From contig JADCHQ010000014.1 in assembly GCA_020248405.1 (NCBI GenBank), forward strand, positions 1 to 64,000: a DNA stretch of 64,000 bases. The letters run 5' to 3'. A model generated the notes under the pieces. It did no database searches. It saw nothing but the letters and a program-made list of their open reading frames with translations, and was not told the DNA's origin. This DNA comes from Rhodocyclaceae bacterium (GTDB lineage: Bacteria > Pseudomonadota > Gammaproteobacteria > Burkholderiales > Ga0077523). Position numbers and translations under genes: made by a program. Of the stretch, positions 1 through 10,344 are shown piece by piece (the stretch's first letter is position 1; each line of letters begins with the position of its first letter).

Positions 1-3000
1 ACCACGGCCTGGGAGTCGCTTGCCGTGGTGGGTACATTGATCCATCCGCCACCGGTGTTGTACTGCCACTGGCCCTGGGCCGCGGTGGCGGCGTTGCCCA
101 CGATGGCGTAGCCGCCCAGGGTGGTGGCGGTGTTGCCGCCGTTGGGAGATTGATTGTCGGTGGCGTCGGAGTAGTTGAAATTGAGCGAGGACAGGGCTGC
201 GCCGGCGGGATCGGCGGTGTCCTCGGCGGTGGCCGCCAGGGTCGTGCCGCTGGCGGTGGGGCGGTCGTTCACCGGCGTCACTGTGACTGCCACCGTGGAG
301 GTGGAGACTCCGGGGCCGCCTTCGCCCGTCAGCCCCTGGTCGTTGACGGTGAAGGTGAGGGTGTCGTTGCCATGGTAGTTGGCGGTAGGCGTGTAGCGCA
401 GGCTGGCGAGCCCGGCATTGAGGTTCGCCTCGGTGCCGCTCACGGTGACGGTCGACGTGGCATAGTTGCCGGCCACCACGGTAAGTCCGGTGCGGGTGGT
501 GAGGTTGACCGTGCCATGGGTGACGGTGAGGGTCACGCGCAAATTGCCGCCGAAGTCGTCAGAATCGCTGAACGAGACACCGAGGACCGCGTTGTTGGTG
601 GAGTCTTCGGCAACCACGAGGTCCGCTGGTGCAGTGCTCGTCGGCGGGTCGTTGAATGCCGACACATTGATCGTGAAGCTGCCGCTGGCGGTGTTGAAGC
701 CGTCGACACCGACGCCCTCGGCACCATTTCCCGCGCCTGCCGTGCGGTCGTCGGCGGTTACGGTCATGAGCACGGTGGCATTGAGGTTGGCGACCACCGG
801 GGTGTACCGCAGCGAGTTGAGCGCGGCCTGTACCGCCGCTGCCGTTCCGCTCACGGTGACCGTGGCCGTGCCGTCGCCGCCGATGGTTGCTGTGCCCGGC
901 GTCCGGATCGAGATTGCGCCAGAGGCCAAACCGCCCACGGTTGCAGCAACCGTTACGGCGATCTGGTCGTTTGCGCCCTGGGCCACGTCCTTGGTGTCCT
1001 GCACGCTGAAGCCGCTGTTGAAGTCGAGGAAACTGCCGCTCGAAAGCGCGGTGTTGCCGGGCACGCCCAGCACCGGCGCGTCGTTGACGGGGACGATGGT
1101 GATCTCGTTGTCCACCGTTATCGTGTTGCCGGCGGGCACGTCGGCGTGGCCGAAGTCGGTGAAGGTGGTGCGCAGGTAGAGCTTGCCGTCGCCGACGCCC
1201 GTGCCGTTGTAGTCGGGCGCGTTGTCGAAGCGAATCGTGTTGAGCGCGGCCTGCACGTTGGCGAGCGTGCCGCTCAGGGTGACCGTGTTGCTGCCAGTGC
1301 CTGTGGCGGTGACGTTCGTGAGCCCGGTGTAGGTCAGCGCGCCCTGGGTGTCGGCCGTCGCAAGAATGGTACGTCCGGAGTCGCTGAAGAGTTCGACCTT
1401 CACCACCACTGTGCCGTCGAAGCTGTCGGTGTCGGAGAGTGTGAAGCCGCTCAGCGTGAGCAGCACGTCCTCGTTAACGCTGTAGGACGACGTGTTGACG
1501 ATGGTGGGCGCATCGTTGGTATTGGACGCGCGCAGCACGATGTCGCGGCTCACCCGGTTGTTGGTAGCGTTGATCGCCGAGCCGTCGCTGTTGGTGGCGC
1601 CGCCGTTGGCGCCGCCCGTGAGTGTCCCGGTATTGTCGTAGAGGCGATCGTCGGCCGTGACGCGGATCCTGTGGCTTGCGCTGTCCTCGTCCGTCGTGAA
1701 GGCGACCGTGAGCGTGGCGAGCGCGGCGTTGACCTGGGCGCGCGTGCCCTGCAGCACCAGCGCGTTGGTGTTCTTGCCCGTCACGAGGCTGCGCGCGCTG
1801 GCCGTCGGGTCGGCGGCCGTGAAGTTGAGCTCGGCGCCAGCCACGGGTGTGTTGAGATCGGTCAGCACCGCGACCTCGACACGGATGAAATCTTCCTCGC
1901 CGGCGATGATGACGTTGAGGTCTACGTCGGCCACCGACACACCGCCCACGGGCACCGCCGCGCTGCCGATCGCCAGCACGTCGAGCGTGCCCGGCGCGGC
2001 CACCGTCGGCTTGTCGTTGGCGGCCGTGAGCGTGATGAGCGCGGTGACGTAGTTCGGCGCGCCAGCGCCGCTGTCCTCGCTGACGCCGTCGCTCACCACG
2101 AAGTGGAACTTGTCGTGATAGCTGCCGAGCGTGTCGGTAGTGAGCGCCGAGGCCACTTCGGCGCCCGCGTGCCGGTAGGAGAGCAGGTTGGCGTCGATGT
2201 CGGCCTGGGTGAAGGTGGACCCCACGCCCAGCGGTTTGCCGCCGAGTTGCAGCGTGCCAAGTGCAGGCGCGCCCATGATGCGGTACTGGCGCTGAACGGT
2301 GGTGTGGTCGGGGTCGATGGCCGTGAGGTAGGCCGCGCCGATGGTCACCGTGGTGCCCTCGGTTACGTTGGCGATGGTTTCGTTGACGGCAATGAGCGCG
2401 CCGCCGCCGGTGATCACCGGACCGCCGAGGGTCGGGTCGGCTGCCCCGGGGGTGTCGGCGATCTGCGGCGGGTTGTTCACCGGAACAACCACCACCGTCA
2501 CCGTTCCCGGGGCGCTCTGGTTGCTTTGCGCCGAACCACTGGTGTCGGCTGGCGTGGTGGCGTCGGTGACAAAGAGTGTGCCGGGGGGCGCGAGATCGTC
2601 GCGCACCACGAACGAGAAGGTCACTTGCGGGCCGCCGGCATAGGCCAGCGGTTCGCTGCCGTCGTGCAAATAGCGCAGGCCCGAGACCGCGCCGTCGACG
2701 GTGGCGCTCAATAGCGCGCCGGGCAACCACTCGGTGGTGGTGGCCGCCACCCACGCCGCGCCGTTCCAGCGCTGGACCGTGCCGTGGGCGGGCAGGCTGT
2801 CGAGCCGGAACCAGAGAACGTCGGGGCTGCCTTCCCCGGGCTTGCCGTCGAGACTGCCGTCGGCGTCGCTCATGCCGACAGCTGCCGTGCCAAGGCGAAC
2901 CGTGTTACCGCTGCCTTCGGTGACCACCGCACCGCCGCCGGCGGCGACTGGACGGTCGTTGAAGGGGGTCATGTCGATGTTGAAGTTTGCGCTGTAGCTG

Positions 3001-5942
3001 TTGGGGGTGCCGTCGCTCACGCGGTAGCTGAAGCTCGCCACATGGTCCTCGCCGCCGTTGTGCACGAAGCGGATGCGCCCGGCGTCGATGTCGGCCTGCG
3101 TGAACTGGCTGTAGTCCGCCACCGCCTCCCAGTTGGCACCCACCAGTCGCTGCAGGATGCCGTTGGGCGGCACCGAGGTGAGCGTGTAGATGGTCTCGGC
3201 GGGCGGCACCACCACCGACACGTCGTCAGCCGGATTCGACGTACCGCCGTCATCGGTCCACGTTATCTGGTACGAGAGCATGGCGCTCGTCAGGCGGTAG
3301 CCGCCGTCGGCTGTGCCGATGTTGCCCTCGTTCCATAATGCGGGGCTGTTGCCGCTGAGCATGCCGGCAGTGGGCACGAAGCTGTAGGTGATGGTCGACC
3401 CGCCGAAGCCTTGCGTGGGCGGTCGCGGAGCGCCCGTGTGGCTGGTGCCCGGCCGGGGAGTATCGACGGCGGGGAGAGGCGCGATGCTGAAATGGAACGC
3501 CCGGGTTGCGATCGGGCCGGTGTCGGTGTCGCGCAGTCCGCCCTCGCGGCCGGGCACCGGGTTTGCGGGGTCTGTCCAGACGTCGAAGCCGAGCGCCGTG
3601 TCGCGCACGCTGAAGGTGAAGGAGTCGACGGTCGCTGCGCCGTCGGGCACGTTGGTGGTCTGGTAGTAGCGGACCTCACCGGCATCGATCTGTGCCTGGG
3701 TGAAGCGGCCGCCGTCACCGAGCACGACCCAGCCATCGGCCTCCGGCCCCAACCCGCCGCCCACGAAGATCTGGAGCTCGCCCTGCGTGGGCCGCGTGCC
3801 GATGGTGTAGACGAGGCGGTTCGCGGGCGTGGTCTGGGTGAGGTCGGCCAGGTCGCGATCGGCGTCGGAGACCTGGAGCATGGCCGTCGTGATGGGGTTC
3901 AGCTTGGTGCCTTCCCCCACCGTCAACGGGGTCGCCGGAGTGGAGTGGGCGTTGGCGAGGGTCGGGTCGTCGTTGTTGGGGGTGACGGCAAGGGTGATGG
4001 TGGCGGCGACCGGCGCCGAGGGCACGCCTGTGCCGCCGCCAGCGTCGGTGACGGTGATGCGGAAGGACGGCGCGATCGCCCCGGGCGCATTGGGCTCGGC
4101 CCCGTTGTGGGCGAACTTGAGCCACGTGGAGAGGTTGGCGCGTTGGGTGGCGGTGAGCGACACGCCGCCGGTGAGCGCCTCGCCCGCGTCGATGACGTTA
4201 TTGCCGTTGGCGTCGAGAAAGAGGCTGCCCTGCCCGCCGGTGAAGATGTTGTCGATGACGATGGTGGCGTTGGCGGGCGTGTCGGCGGCGTCGCCGAGCG
4301 CGATGGCGGGTGCTACCAGCTTGACCTGCGATTCGAGCAGCGTGGGCGTGCCGCTGATGGACGGCGCGACGTTCACGGGTGCGATGTTGATGGAGAGCGT
4401 GGCCGAGGTCGAACCGCCACCGCCGTCGTTGACAACGACGCCGAAGTCGACGGTCTGGATCGCGACGATGTCGGTTCCGTCGTGCGTGTAGCGCAGGCCC
4501 GAAAGGCTGGTCACCGGGATCACCGACCCGATGGCCACGGCGCCGTTGTTGTAGGTGAGCGTACCCTGCGCGGGCAGGCTGGTGATCACCATCATCTGCT
4601 GGGCGAGCACCTGCTGGCCGGTACCGATGTCGGGGTCGAGCTGGTTGGCGGAGGCGGCGAGCTGGGCGAGCCCGAAGGTGGCGCTACCCCCTTCGTTGAC
4701 TGCAAGCGCCACGCGCGTGGAAAGGTTGGGCGGATCGTTGAGGGGGACGACGGCAAAATTGCTGACTGTCAGGCTGCCGCTGCCGCCGTTGCTGAGGTCG
4801 CTGGCGGTGAGCGCGATCTGGGGCGCGAAGCCGGTTGTCGAACTGTTCTGGTCGAGGGCCGGGGTGTATCGCAGGGTGGCGAGCGCGGCATTGACGTTGG
4901 CCAGTGTGCCCCGGATCGTGAAGGAGGCGCTGGCGTTGGCACCAGAGGTGAAAGTGAGTCCGGTGAGCGTGGTCACCCGGGCAGTGCCGCCGGTCGTCAC
5001 CACCTGGAGCGAGAGGCTGGCGGGGGCGTCGCTGTCCGTGATGCCGAGACCGCTGACCGCGATTTCCGTGTCTTCGAATGTGGTTCGGATGGTGGCGGCG
5101 TTGGCGTCGGTGATGGCGGTGGCGGCAAGGGGGCCGTCGAGGCCCTCCAGAGCCGCTGGTGGCGCCTGTATGGGCCCGGTGGCGACTTCCAGAACGGTGT
5201 TGCCGCCCCGGGCGTGTGTGGCGGTGGCGTCGGTCGAGGCGGCCACGTCGGCGCCGGTGGTGGCCGCAAGCAGCGCGAGCAGAGGGCTTGCCGTCCCGTC
5301 CGCGCCCACCTTGCAGCCATACAGCAGCAGGTCTGCGCCGGCCGTCAGGTGGCCGCGCCAGCCTTGAAGCAGCGACGTGCGCGCGGCGAGCTCGGTGGCC
5401 CCATAGGCACGGCCGTCAATGATCAGGGTGTCATGGTCACCGTGACTGACGAGGTCGATCGCGGCCACGGTGCCTGCGCCAGCGAGGGCCAGCGCGTCGC
5501 TCATCTGCTGCCAGGGATCACGGCCGCTCTCCAGCATCACCACAGTGGTGCCGGCGTTGAAGCCAGTGGCGAGCGTTGCCGCGGACGGAAGACTTCCATC
5601 CACAAAGGCCAATCGCACTGGCGGCTGCGTCAGAGCGCTCGCGTCGGTGGGGGCTGGCTGCTGGAGCGCACTTGCGGGCGTGGGGCCACCCGTTTCAGCG
5701 GACGTGTGCTCGGCGGCCGCGGGTTCCGGGCGCGCCGTGGCGGTAACGGGGGCGCGGTCATCGGCATCGGTTCCCGGCATCGCCAGCGCCGCCGCCGCCG
5801 CCTCGGCCGCTGCCGCACCGTCGAACATCTGCCGCGGCTCGAGTGCGAAGCAGTGGTGCGCCGGCCGCAGCAGCGCGGCGTGCGGGGCGCCCGCCTGGGC
5901 GACGTTGCTGCTGCCGCGGTGCTGTCTGGGGCGATGGAGCAT
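1..5942 (-). CDS. Giant surface/secreted protein: DUF4347 plus cadherin-like repeats (partial)
   Basis: The minus-strand frame stays open from an ATG at 5942 to the left edge, giving about 1,980 residues with no stop, so the C-terminus is missing. Near residues 34-44 is LEPRQMFDGAA, a motif typical of the N-terminus of huge bacterial repeat proteins. A DUF4347 domain follows (about 108-265, with LVSHG and LLYGC motifs). From about 270 onward there are roughly ten repeats joined by linkers such as VNDAP, VTPVNDRP and MTPFNDRP, spaced about 95-340 residues. Several contain LRYTHDG- or IRFVHNGG-type motifs like Cadherin_3 (NG2/CSPG) repeats. Family knowledge suggests a secreted or surface-bound adhesin, probably exported by a type I system, but the export signal would lie outside the window. 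I see no strong ribosome site before the ATG. The frame was checked at both ends and in the middle. Confidence 0.85.
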   Translation of the reverse strand, partial: MLHRPRQHRGSSNVAQAGAPHAALLRPAHHCFALEPRQMFDGAAAAEAAAAALAMPGTDADDRAPVTATARPEPAAAEHTSAETGGPTPASALQQPAPTDASALTQPPVRLAFVDGSLPSAATLATGFNAGTTVVMLESGRDPWQQMSDALALAGAGTVAAIDLVSHGDHDTLIIDGRAYGATELAARTSLLQGWRGHLTAGADLLLYGCKVGADGTASPLLALLAATTGADVAASTDATATHARGGNTVLEVATGPIQAPPAALEGLDGPLAATAITDANAATIRTTFEDTEIAVSGLGITDSDAPASLSLQVVTTGGTARVTTLTGLTFTSGANASASFTIRGTLANVNAALATLRYTPALDQNSSTTGFAPQIALTASDLSNGGSGSLTVSNFAVVPLNDPPNLSTRVALAVNEGGSATFGLAQLAASANQLDPDIGTGQQVLAQQMMVITSLPAQGTLTYNNGAVAIGSVIPVTSLSGLRYTHDGTDIVAIQTVDFGVVVNDGGGGSTSATLSINIAPVNVAPSISGTPTLLESQVKLVAPAIALGDAADTPANATIVIDNIFTGGQGSLFLDANGNNVIDAGEALTGGVSLTATQRANLSTWLKFAHNGAEPNAPGAIAPSFRITVTDAGGGTGVPSAPVAATITLAVTPNNDDPTLANAHSTPATPLTVGEGTKLNPITTAMLQVSDADRDLADLTQTTPANRLVYTIGTRPTQGELQIFVGGGLGPEADGWVVLGDGGRFTQAQIDAGEVRYYQTTNVPDGAATVDSFTFSVRDTALGFDVWTDPANPVPGREGGLRDTDTGPIATRAFHFSIAPLPAVDTPRPGTSHTGAPRPPTQGFGGSTITYSFVPTAGMLSGNSPALWNEGNIGTADGGYRLTSAMLSYQITWTDDGGTSNPADDVSVVVPPAETIYTLTSVPPNGILQRLVGANWEAVADYSQFTQADIDAGRIRFVHNGGEDHVASFSYRVSDGTPNSYSANFNIDMTPFNDRPVAAGGGAVVTEGSGNTVRLGTAAVGMSDADGSLDGKPGEGSPDVLWFRLDSLPAHGTVQRWNGAAWVAATTTEWLPGALLSATVDGAVSGLRYLHDGSEPLAYAGGPQVTFSFVVRDDLAPPGTLFVTDATTPADTSGSAQSNQSAPGTVTVVVVPVNNPPQIADTPGAADPTLGGPVITGGGALIAVNETIANVTEGTTVTIGAAYLTAIDPDHTTVQRQYRIMGAPALGTLQLGGKPLGVGSTFTQADIDANLLSYRHAGAEVASALTTDTLGSYHDKFHFVVSDGVSEDSGAGAPNYVTALITLTAANDKPTVAAPGTLDVLAIGSAAVPVGGVSVADVDLNVIIAGEEDFIRVEVAVLTDLNTPVAGAELNFTAADPTASARSLVTGKNTNALVLQGTRAQVNAALATLTVAFTTDEDSASHRIRVTADDRLYDNTGTLTGGANGGATNSDGSAINATNNRVSRDIVLRASNTNDAPTIVNTSSYSVNEDVLLTLSGFTLSDTDSFDGTVVVKVELFSDSGRTILATADTQGALTYTGLTNVTATGTGSNTVTLSGTLANVQAALNTIRFDNAPDYNGTGVGDGKLYLRTTFTDFGHADVPAGNTITVDNEITIVPVNDAPVLGVPGNTALSSGSFLDFNSGFSVQDTKDVAQGANDQIAVTVAATVGGLASGAISIRTPGTATIGGDGTATVTVSGTAAAVQAALNSLRYTPVVANLNATVLMTVTADDRTAGAGNGAEGVGVDGFNTASGSFTINVSAFNDPPTSTAPADLVVAEDSTNNAVLGVSFSDSDDFGGNLRVTLTVTHGTVNLTTRTGLTVVAGNYATSTVTVSGTEANLNAGLASLRYTPTANYHGNDTLTFTVNDQGLTGEGGPGVSTSTVAVTVTPVNDRPTASGTTLAATAEDTADPAGAALSSLNFNYSDATDNQSPNGGNTATTLGGYAIVGNAATAAQGQWQYNTGGGWINVPTTASDSQAV

Positions 5943-6052
5943 TCGGGAGGCGTCAACCGGATGGATCAGGCTTGAGGCGGCTGGCCGTTCGCGAAGAATG
6001 CAAATGGCGTGCCGAGCGTGCTGCCAGAGACGACGCTGGAAATGCGAAAACT

Positions 6053-6058
6053 AGTATA
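6053..6058 (-). promoter_or_regulatory. -10 element (TATACT) upstream of the giant surface protein
   Basis: A near-consensus -10 hexamer lies in an AT-rich patch of otherwise GC-rich DNA, about 110 bases before the predicted start. No good -35 lies 16-18 bases upstream; that position is occupied by the palindrome at 6077-6091. This suggests activator-dependent expression, which is inference. Confidence 0.4.
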
Positions 6059-6076
6059 TTGAATTTATTGATTAAC

Positions 6077-6091
6077 CGCGATGAAATCGCG
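6077..6091. promoter_or_regulatory. Perfect palindrome CGCGAT-GAA-ATCGCG, possible operator
   Basis: Six-base perfect arms with a three-base centre sit exactly where the -35 of the giant-protein promoter should be. No T-tract follows on either strand, so it is unlikely to be a terminator. A regulator-binding site is an inference from its position. Confidence 0.3.
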
Positions 6092-6189
6092 AGGGAATAT
6101 CAATGGGTGCGCCCCTTCCACCTGGGTTCTTTTCAAGAAGATGGAGGATGGGTGTCGAAAAATCGTCGCCTCTCCCGGCAGGGATGTGA

Positions 6190-6627
6190 TCAGTCGTTAT
6201 CCTGATCCCCGGGGCAGGTGATGGGCACGGTATCCAGGGCGATGAAGCGCTGGGTGAGGCGCAGCTTCTTGAGGTACTTGTGCTGGATCTCGTGGGCCTC
6301 CACCTCCTTGGCTTTCCAGCGGCGGCAGGGCGTGTCCAGGTCTTCGAATTTGCCGGCCACGTGTTGCAGGTGGTGCACCAGTTCGTGCATGAGCACGGAG
6401 CGGGCGAAGTAGTCCTCCGCCAGGTCGAGCTGTTCGTCGATGTACACGCCCTTGTCGGGGGTGTAGAAGGCGCGCACCGCGCAGGGGCCGGCGCAGATCA
6501 TGGTCTGCATGGTCTGCTTCGAGACGCGGGTGACCGTGGGCTGGACCTCGGGCACAGGGTACCCTGACAACAGCTTGATGGTGAGGAACAAATCCGCCAC
6601 CAGGGCGGAAAGGTTGGCTGCATCCAT
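6190..6627 (-). CDS. Small HExxH putative zinc metalloprotease-like protein (DUF6647-like)
   Basis: The 145-residue product has a central zincin motif, HELVHH at residues 81-86, which would bind zinc through His81 and His85 with Glu82 as the catalytic base. It has several cysteines (45, 49, about 101 and 138) and no clear signal peptide or membrane segment. The start ATG is preceded on the minus strand by GAGGAT at good spacing. I recall similar proteins as DUF6647, with no proven function. It lies between the M48 peptidase gene and the giant surface protein gene, all on the same strand, with 247 bases before the latter. A role in processing that protein would be speculation. Confidence 0.75.
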   Translation of the reverse strand: MDAANLSALVADLFLTIKLLSGYPVPEVQPTVTRVSKQTMQTMICAGPCAVRAFYTPDKGVYIDEQLDLAEDYFARSVLMHELVHHLQHVAGKFEDLDTPCRRWKAKEVEAHEIQHKYLKKLRLTQRFIALDTVPITCPGDQDND

Positions 6628-6727
6628 GGCGGGTATCCTCGATGCGCAGGCGTGGGGCGGACCGCGGCCAAAGCAATGGGGCGCAGGGCGATGGGTGGGC
6701 GCGACTTGACGCCGCTGGCGGGCACGT

Positions 6728-7978
6728 TCAGGCCGGGGCCAGCCCCTTCAGGCGGGCGATGCGCGCCGCCGCCGGCGGGTGTGAGTCGTAGAAGGCCGAG
6801 TGCAAGGGGTCGGGCGTGAGCGTGGAGGCGTTGTCCTTGTAGAGCTTCACCAGCGCCTCGGCCAGCTCCGGACCCGAGGCATTGCGCGCGGCGTAGGCGT
6901 CGGCCTCGAACTCGTGCTTGCGCGAGTACATGGCCATGATCGGGCGCAGCATGAAGGTGAACACCGGCACCACCAGGAAGAACAGCACCAGCGCCATGGC
7001 ATCGCCAGCCGGGGCCTGCACGCCCAGCCCCTGGTAGAACCAGGCGGCATGGCGCAGCTGTCCCAGCGCCCATAGAAAGCCCAGGCTCACGGTGAAGGTC
7101 CACGCCAGCCGGCGGAACACGTGGTTGAGCTTGTAGTGGCCCAGCTCGTGGGCCAGCACCGCTTCGATCTCGGCGGGCTGCAGGCGGGAGAGCAGCGTGT
7201 CGAAGAACACGATGCGCTTGGCCTTGCCGAAGCCGGTGAAATAGGCGTTGCCGTGGGCCGAGCGGCGTGAGCCGTCCATCACGAACAGGCCCTGGGCCTT
7301 GAAGCCGCACTTGCTCAGAAGCGCTTCGATGCGCGCCTTCAGGTCGCCCTCCTGCATGGGCGTGAATTTGTTGAACAACGGCGCGATGAAGGTGGGAAAG
7401 ACGGCCAGCACCAGCACGTTGAAGCCCATCCACACCACCCAGGTCCAAAGCCACCACAGTGCCCCCGTGGCGCCCATGAGCCACAGTACCGCCAGCACCA
7501 GCGGCAGGCCCAGCAGGGCGCCCACCAGGGTCTGCTTGACCAGGTCGGCCACGAACATGGCCGGGGTCATCTTGTTGAAGCCAAAGCGCGTCTCGATGCC
7601 GAACACGCGATAGGCGTTGAGCGGCAGCTCCACCAGGGCATTGACCACCATGACGGCGGCGATGAGCGCAACGCCGCCGGCCAGGCCAGCGCCGAGCAGG
7701 CCATCGGACCAGGCTTGCAACAGGGCCAGACCGCCGCCCAGGGTCAGGACAAGCAGCAGCAGCGCATCCAGCACCAGAGCGGTGGCGTTGAGGCCGGCCT
7801 TGGCCACGGTGTAGTCGGCGGCTTTCTGGTGGGCGGGCAGTTCGATCCGGGCCGAGAAGGGCTCGGGCACGCGGTCTCGGTGGGCGCGCACGTGGGTGAC
7901 GTGGCGCCGGGAAAGCCACAGGCGCAGCCCGGTGGCCAGGGCAAGGGCGAGGATGAAGACGGTGGTGAAGCTGTTCAT
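6728..7978 (-). CDS. M48 family (Ste24/CAAX-protease-like) membrane zinc metallopeptidase
   Basis: This integral membrane zinc peptidase of 416 residues would act in the inner membrane. It has about five hydrophobic segments in its first 200 residues. The zinc motif HELGH falls about 277-281 in this numbering, within VLAHELGHYKLNH. The third zinc ligand is probably the first Glu of EFEADAYA near the C-terminus. The arrangement matches Ste24-type CAAX proteases rather than the shorter HtpX. A TTG 18 bases upstream could extend it, but ATG at 7978 is the more natural start. It is divergent from orn with a 94-base gap. Its bacterial substrate is not known. Confidence 0.87.
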   Translation of the reverse strand: MNSFTTVFILALALATGLRLWLSRRHVTHVRAHRDRVPEPFSARIELPAHQKAADYTVAKAGLNATALVLDALLLLVLTLGGGLALLQAWSDGLLGAGLAGGVALIAAVMVVNALVELPLNAYRVFGIETRFGFNKMTPAMFVADLVKQTLVGALLGLPLVLAVLWLMGATGALWWLWTWVVWMGFNVLVLAVFPTFIAPLFNKFTPMQEGDLKARIEALLSKCGFKAQGLFVMDGSRRSAHGNAYFTGFGKAKRIVFFDTLLSRLQPAEIEAVLAHELGHYKLNHVFRRLAWTFTVSLGFLWALGQLRHAAWFYQGLGVQAPAGDAMALVLFFLVVPVFTFMLRPIMAMYSRKHEFEADAYAARNASGPELAEALVKLYKDNASTLTPDPLHSAFYDSHPPAAARIARLKGLAPA

Positions 7979-8072
7979 GGCGGGAATGAGGAACAAATTT
8001 GCGGATGACGCGGGGCAAACGCCTATGACACAATCAAGCGTTTGAAAACATTTGATAAATCAGGCAAGGATT

Positions 8073-8621
8073 ATGGCACAGGACAGCAGCAACCTGATCT
8101 GGATCGACATGGAGATGAGCGGCCTCAGCCCCGACAACGACCGCGTGCTGGAGGTGGCGCTGGTGGTGACCAACGGCAACCTGGACATCGTGGCCGAAGG
8201 CCCGGTGCGGGTGGTGCACCAGAGCGATGCCGTGCTCGACGCCATGGATGCCTGGAACAAGGGCACCCACGGGCGCTCCGGCCTGATCGACCGGGTCAAG
8301 GCCTCGGTGTTTTCCGAGCTGGCGGTGGAGGCGGAGCTTGTGGCGTGGCTGTCACAGCACGTGCCCGCCGGCGCCTCGCCCATGTGCGGCAATTCCATTT
8401 GCCAGGATCGCCGCTTTCTGGCTCGCCACATGCCGCGGCTGGAGGCCTTCTTCCACTACCGCAACCTGGATGTGAGCACCCTCAAGGAACTGGCGCGCCG
8501 CTGGCGCCCCGAGCTGATGGGCGGTTTCGCCAAGCATGGCAAGCACGAAGCACTGGCCGACATCCTCGAATCCATCGCCGAGCTGCGCTACTACCGCGAG
8601 CACTTTCTCAGGCTGGCCTGA
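8073..8621 (+). CDS. orn: Oligoribonuclease
   Basis: This 3'-5' exoribonuclease degrades RNA fragments of two to five nucleotides, including pGpG from cyclic-di-GMP breakdown. The 182-residue product begins [18 protein letters not shown], which carries the first two acidic residues (D, E) of the DEDDh motif. [16 protein letters not shown] and the [10 protein letters not shown] region supply the rest. Length is normal. ATG at 8073 is chosen over a TTG seven codons earlier because AAGGA lies just before it and the family begins here. It converges with pgi with only 12 bases between the stops. Confidence 0.96.
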   Translation: MAQDSSNLIWIDMEMSGLSPDNDRVLEVALVVTNGNLDIVAEGPVRVVHQSDAVLDAMDAWNKGTHGRSGLIDRVKASVFSELAVEAELVAWLSQHVPAGASPMCGNSICQDRRFLARHMPRLEAFFHYRNLDVSTLKELARRWRPELMGGFAKHGKHEALADILESIAELRYYREHFLRLA

Positions 8622-8633
8622 ACCGGCTCCGTC

Positions 8634-10271
8634 TCAGCCGGGCCCCGCCTGCAGGGCGCGCAGGTGGGCCACCAGCCCGGCCGTGGCAGCATCGGTGCCG
8701 GGGGGCAATGGGGTGCCCTCCAGGGCCGCCGCGATAGGTGTTGCCAGCGCCTTGCCCAGTTCCACGCCCCACTGGTCGAAGGCGTTGATATTCCAAACGG
8801 CGGCCTGCACGAACACCTTGTGCTCGTACAGCGCCACCAGCGCGCCGAGGCGCTCGGGTGTGAGACGGTCGAGGATCAGCGTGTTGCTGGGGCGGTTGCC
8901 GGGGAAGCTGCGATAGGGGGCCAGGTCGACGCCGGGCGCGCCCCGCGCAGCCTCGGCGCGCGCTTCTTCCAGGGTCTTGCCGAAGGCCAGGGCGCGGCTC
9001 TGGGCCAGGCAGTTGGCCAGCAGCAGGCGATGGTGGTCGGGCAGCCCGTGCAGGCCCTGGGCGCAGGCGATGAAGTCCGCCGGCACCACCGTAGTGCCCT
9101 GGTGCAGCAACTGGAAAAAGGCGTGCTGACCGTTGGTGCCCGGTTCCCCCCACAGCACCGGACCGGTGGCGTAGTCCACGGGGTTGCCGTGGCGGTCGGT
9201 GCGCTTGCCGTTGCTCTCCATGTCCAGTTGCTGGAGAAAGGCGGGAAAGCGGTGCAGGTACTGGTCGTAGGGCAGCACGGCGTGGCTGTGATACCCGCAG
9301 AAACTCACGTGCCACAGGCCGATCAGCCCCATCAGCACCGGCAGGTTGCGCTCCAGGGGTGCCTCGCGGAAGTGGCGATCCATGGCATGGGCGCCCGCCA
9401 GCAGTTGCTCGAAGCGCTCGAAGCCAACCGCCAGGGAGATGGACAGGCCGATGGCCGACCACAGGGAGTAGCGGCCGCCCACCCAGTCCCAGAAGGCGAA
9501 CACGCGCTCGGCGGCAATGCCGAAGGCGGCGGTGGCGGCGAGATTGGTGCTGAGGGCTACGAAGTGCGACGCCACCGCGGCTTCGTCTCCCAGGGCTTGC
9601 AGCAGCCAGCGCCGCGCCGAAGCGGCGTTGGTCATGGTCTCCAGGGTTGTGAAGGTCTTGGAGGCCACGATGAACAGCGTGGTGGCCGGGTCGAGACCCC
9701 TCAGGGTTTGCGCCAGGTGCGCGTCGTCCACATTGGAGACGAAGTGCACCCGCGGGCCGTCGGCGTAGTGGCGCAGCGCCTCCACCACCATGAGCGGGCC
9801 CAGGTCCGAGCCGCCGATGCCGATGTTCACCACGTCGGTGAAGGCGGCGCCGCGATGGCCGCGCAGCCGGCCGGTGCGCACTGCCGCGGAGAACGCCTCC
9901 ATGCGCGCCAGCACGGCGCGCACCCCCGGCATCACGTCGTGCCCGTCGAGAACCAGGCTGGCCGAGGCGGGGGCGCGCAGCGCGCAGTGCAGCACCGCGC
10001 GGCCCTCGGTGTGATTGATGGGCGCTCCTGCGAACATGGCCTCGCGCTGGGCCTCCACGCCCTGCTGGCGGGCCAGCGCCATCAGCAGCGCCAGGGTTTC
10101 GTCGGTGATGGCGTTCCTGGAATAGTCCAGCAACAGGCCGCAGGCCGAGGCACACAGGCGCGGGAAACGCGCCGGGTCTCCTTGGAACAGCTCGCGCAGG
10201 TGGCGCGAGGCGTGGATGGCGCGGTGGCTGGCGAGGGCCGTCCAGGCGGCCGATGCGGTAAGCGCGGACAT
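8634..10271 (-). CDS. pgi: Glucose-6-phosphate isomerase
   Basis: Interconverts glucose 6-phosphate and fructose 6-phosphate in the cytoplasm, for glycolysis or gluconeogenesis. The 545-residue length is standard. Visible signatures are [13 protein letters not shown] (sugar-phosphate binding), [19 protein letters not shown] (catalytic Glu and His region) and DQWGVELGK near the C-terminus. It stands alone on the minus strand, separated from the phasin gene upstream by that gene's terminator, so it should have its own promoter in 10272-10344, though I see no clear one. Confidence 0.97.
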   Translation of the reverse strand: MSALTASAAWTALASHRAIHASRHLRELFQGDPARFPRLCASACGLLLDYSRNAITDETLALLMALARQQGVEAQREAMFAGAPINHTEGRAVLHCALRAPASASLVLDGHDVMPGVRAVLARMEAFSAAVRTGRLRGHRGAAFTDVVNIGIGGSDLGPLMVVEALRHYADGPRVHFVSNVDDAHLAQTLRGLDPATTLFIVASKTFTTLETMTNAASARRWLLQALGDEAAVASHFVALSTNLAATAAFGIAAERVFAFWDWVGGRYSLWSAIGLSISLAVGFERFEQLLAGAHAMDRHFREAPLERNLPVLMGLIGLWHVSFCGYHSHAVLPYDQYLHRFPAFLQQLDMESNGKRTDRHGNPVDYATGPVLWGEPGTNGQHAFFQLLHQGTTVVPADFIACAQGLHGLPDHHRLLLANCLAQSRALAFGKTLEEARAEAARGAPGVDLAPYRSFPGNRPSNTLILDRLTPERLGALVALYEHKVFVQAAVWNINAFDQWGVELGKALATPIAAALEGTPLPPGTDAATAGLVAHLRALQAGPG

Positions 10272-10344
10272 GGCAGTGGCGGCCCAGAAGCCCGATGATG
10301 GAGAGGGAGCTTAGTGCAACGGGCGCGCGCGCTGGAAACAAAAA

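Noticed and set aside
150..5975. Two long open frames on the plus strand (about 150-2714 and 3411-5975)
   Set aside because: They lie opposite the adhesin gene, have low-complexity Arg/Gly/Val/His composition and no recognisable domain. GC-rich codon use on the minus strand explains them.
8664..10298. Long plus-strand frame opposite pgi
   Set aside because: Antisense shadow with biased composition; pgi is unambiguous.
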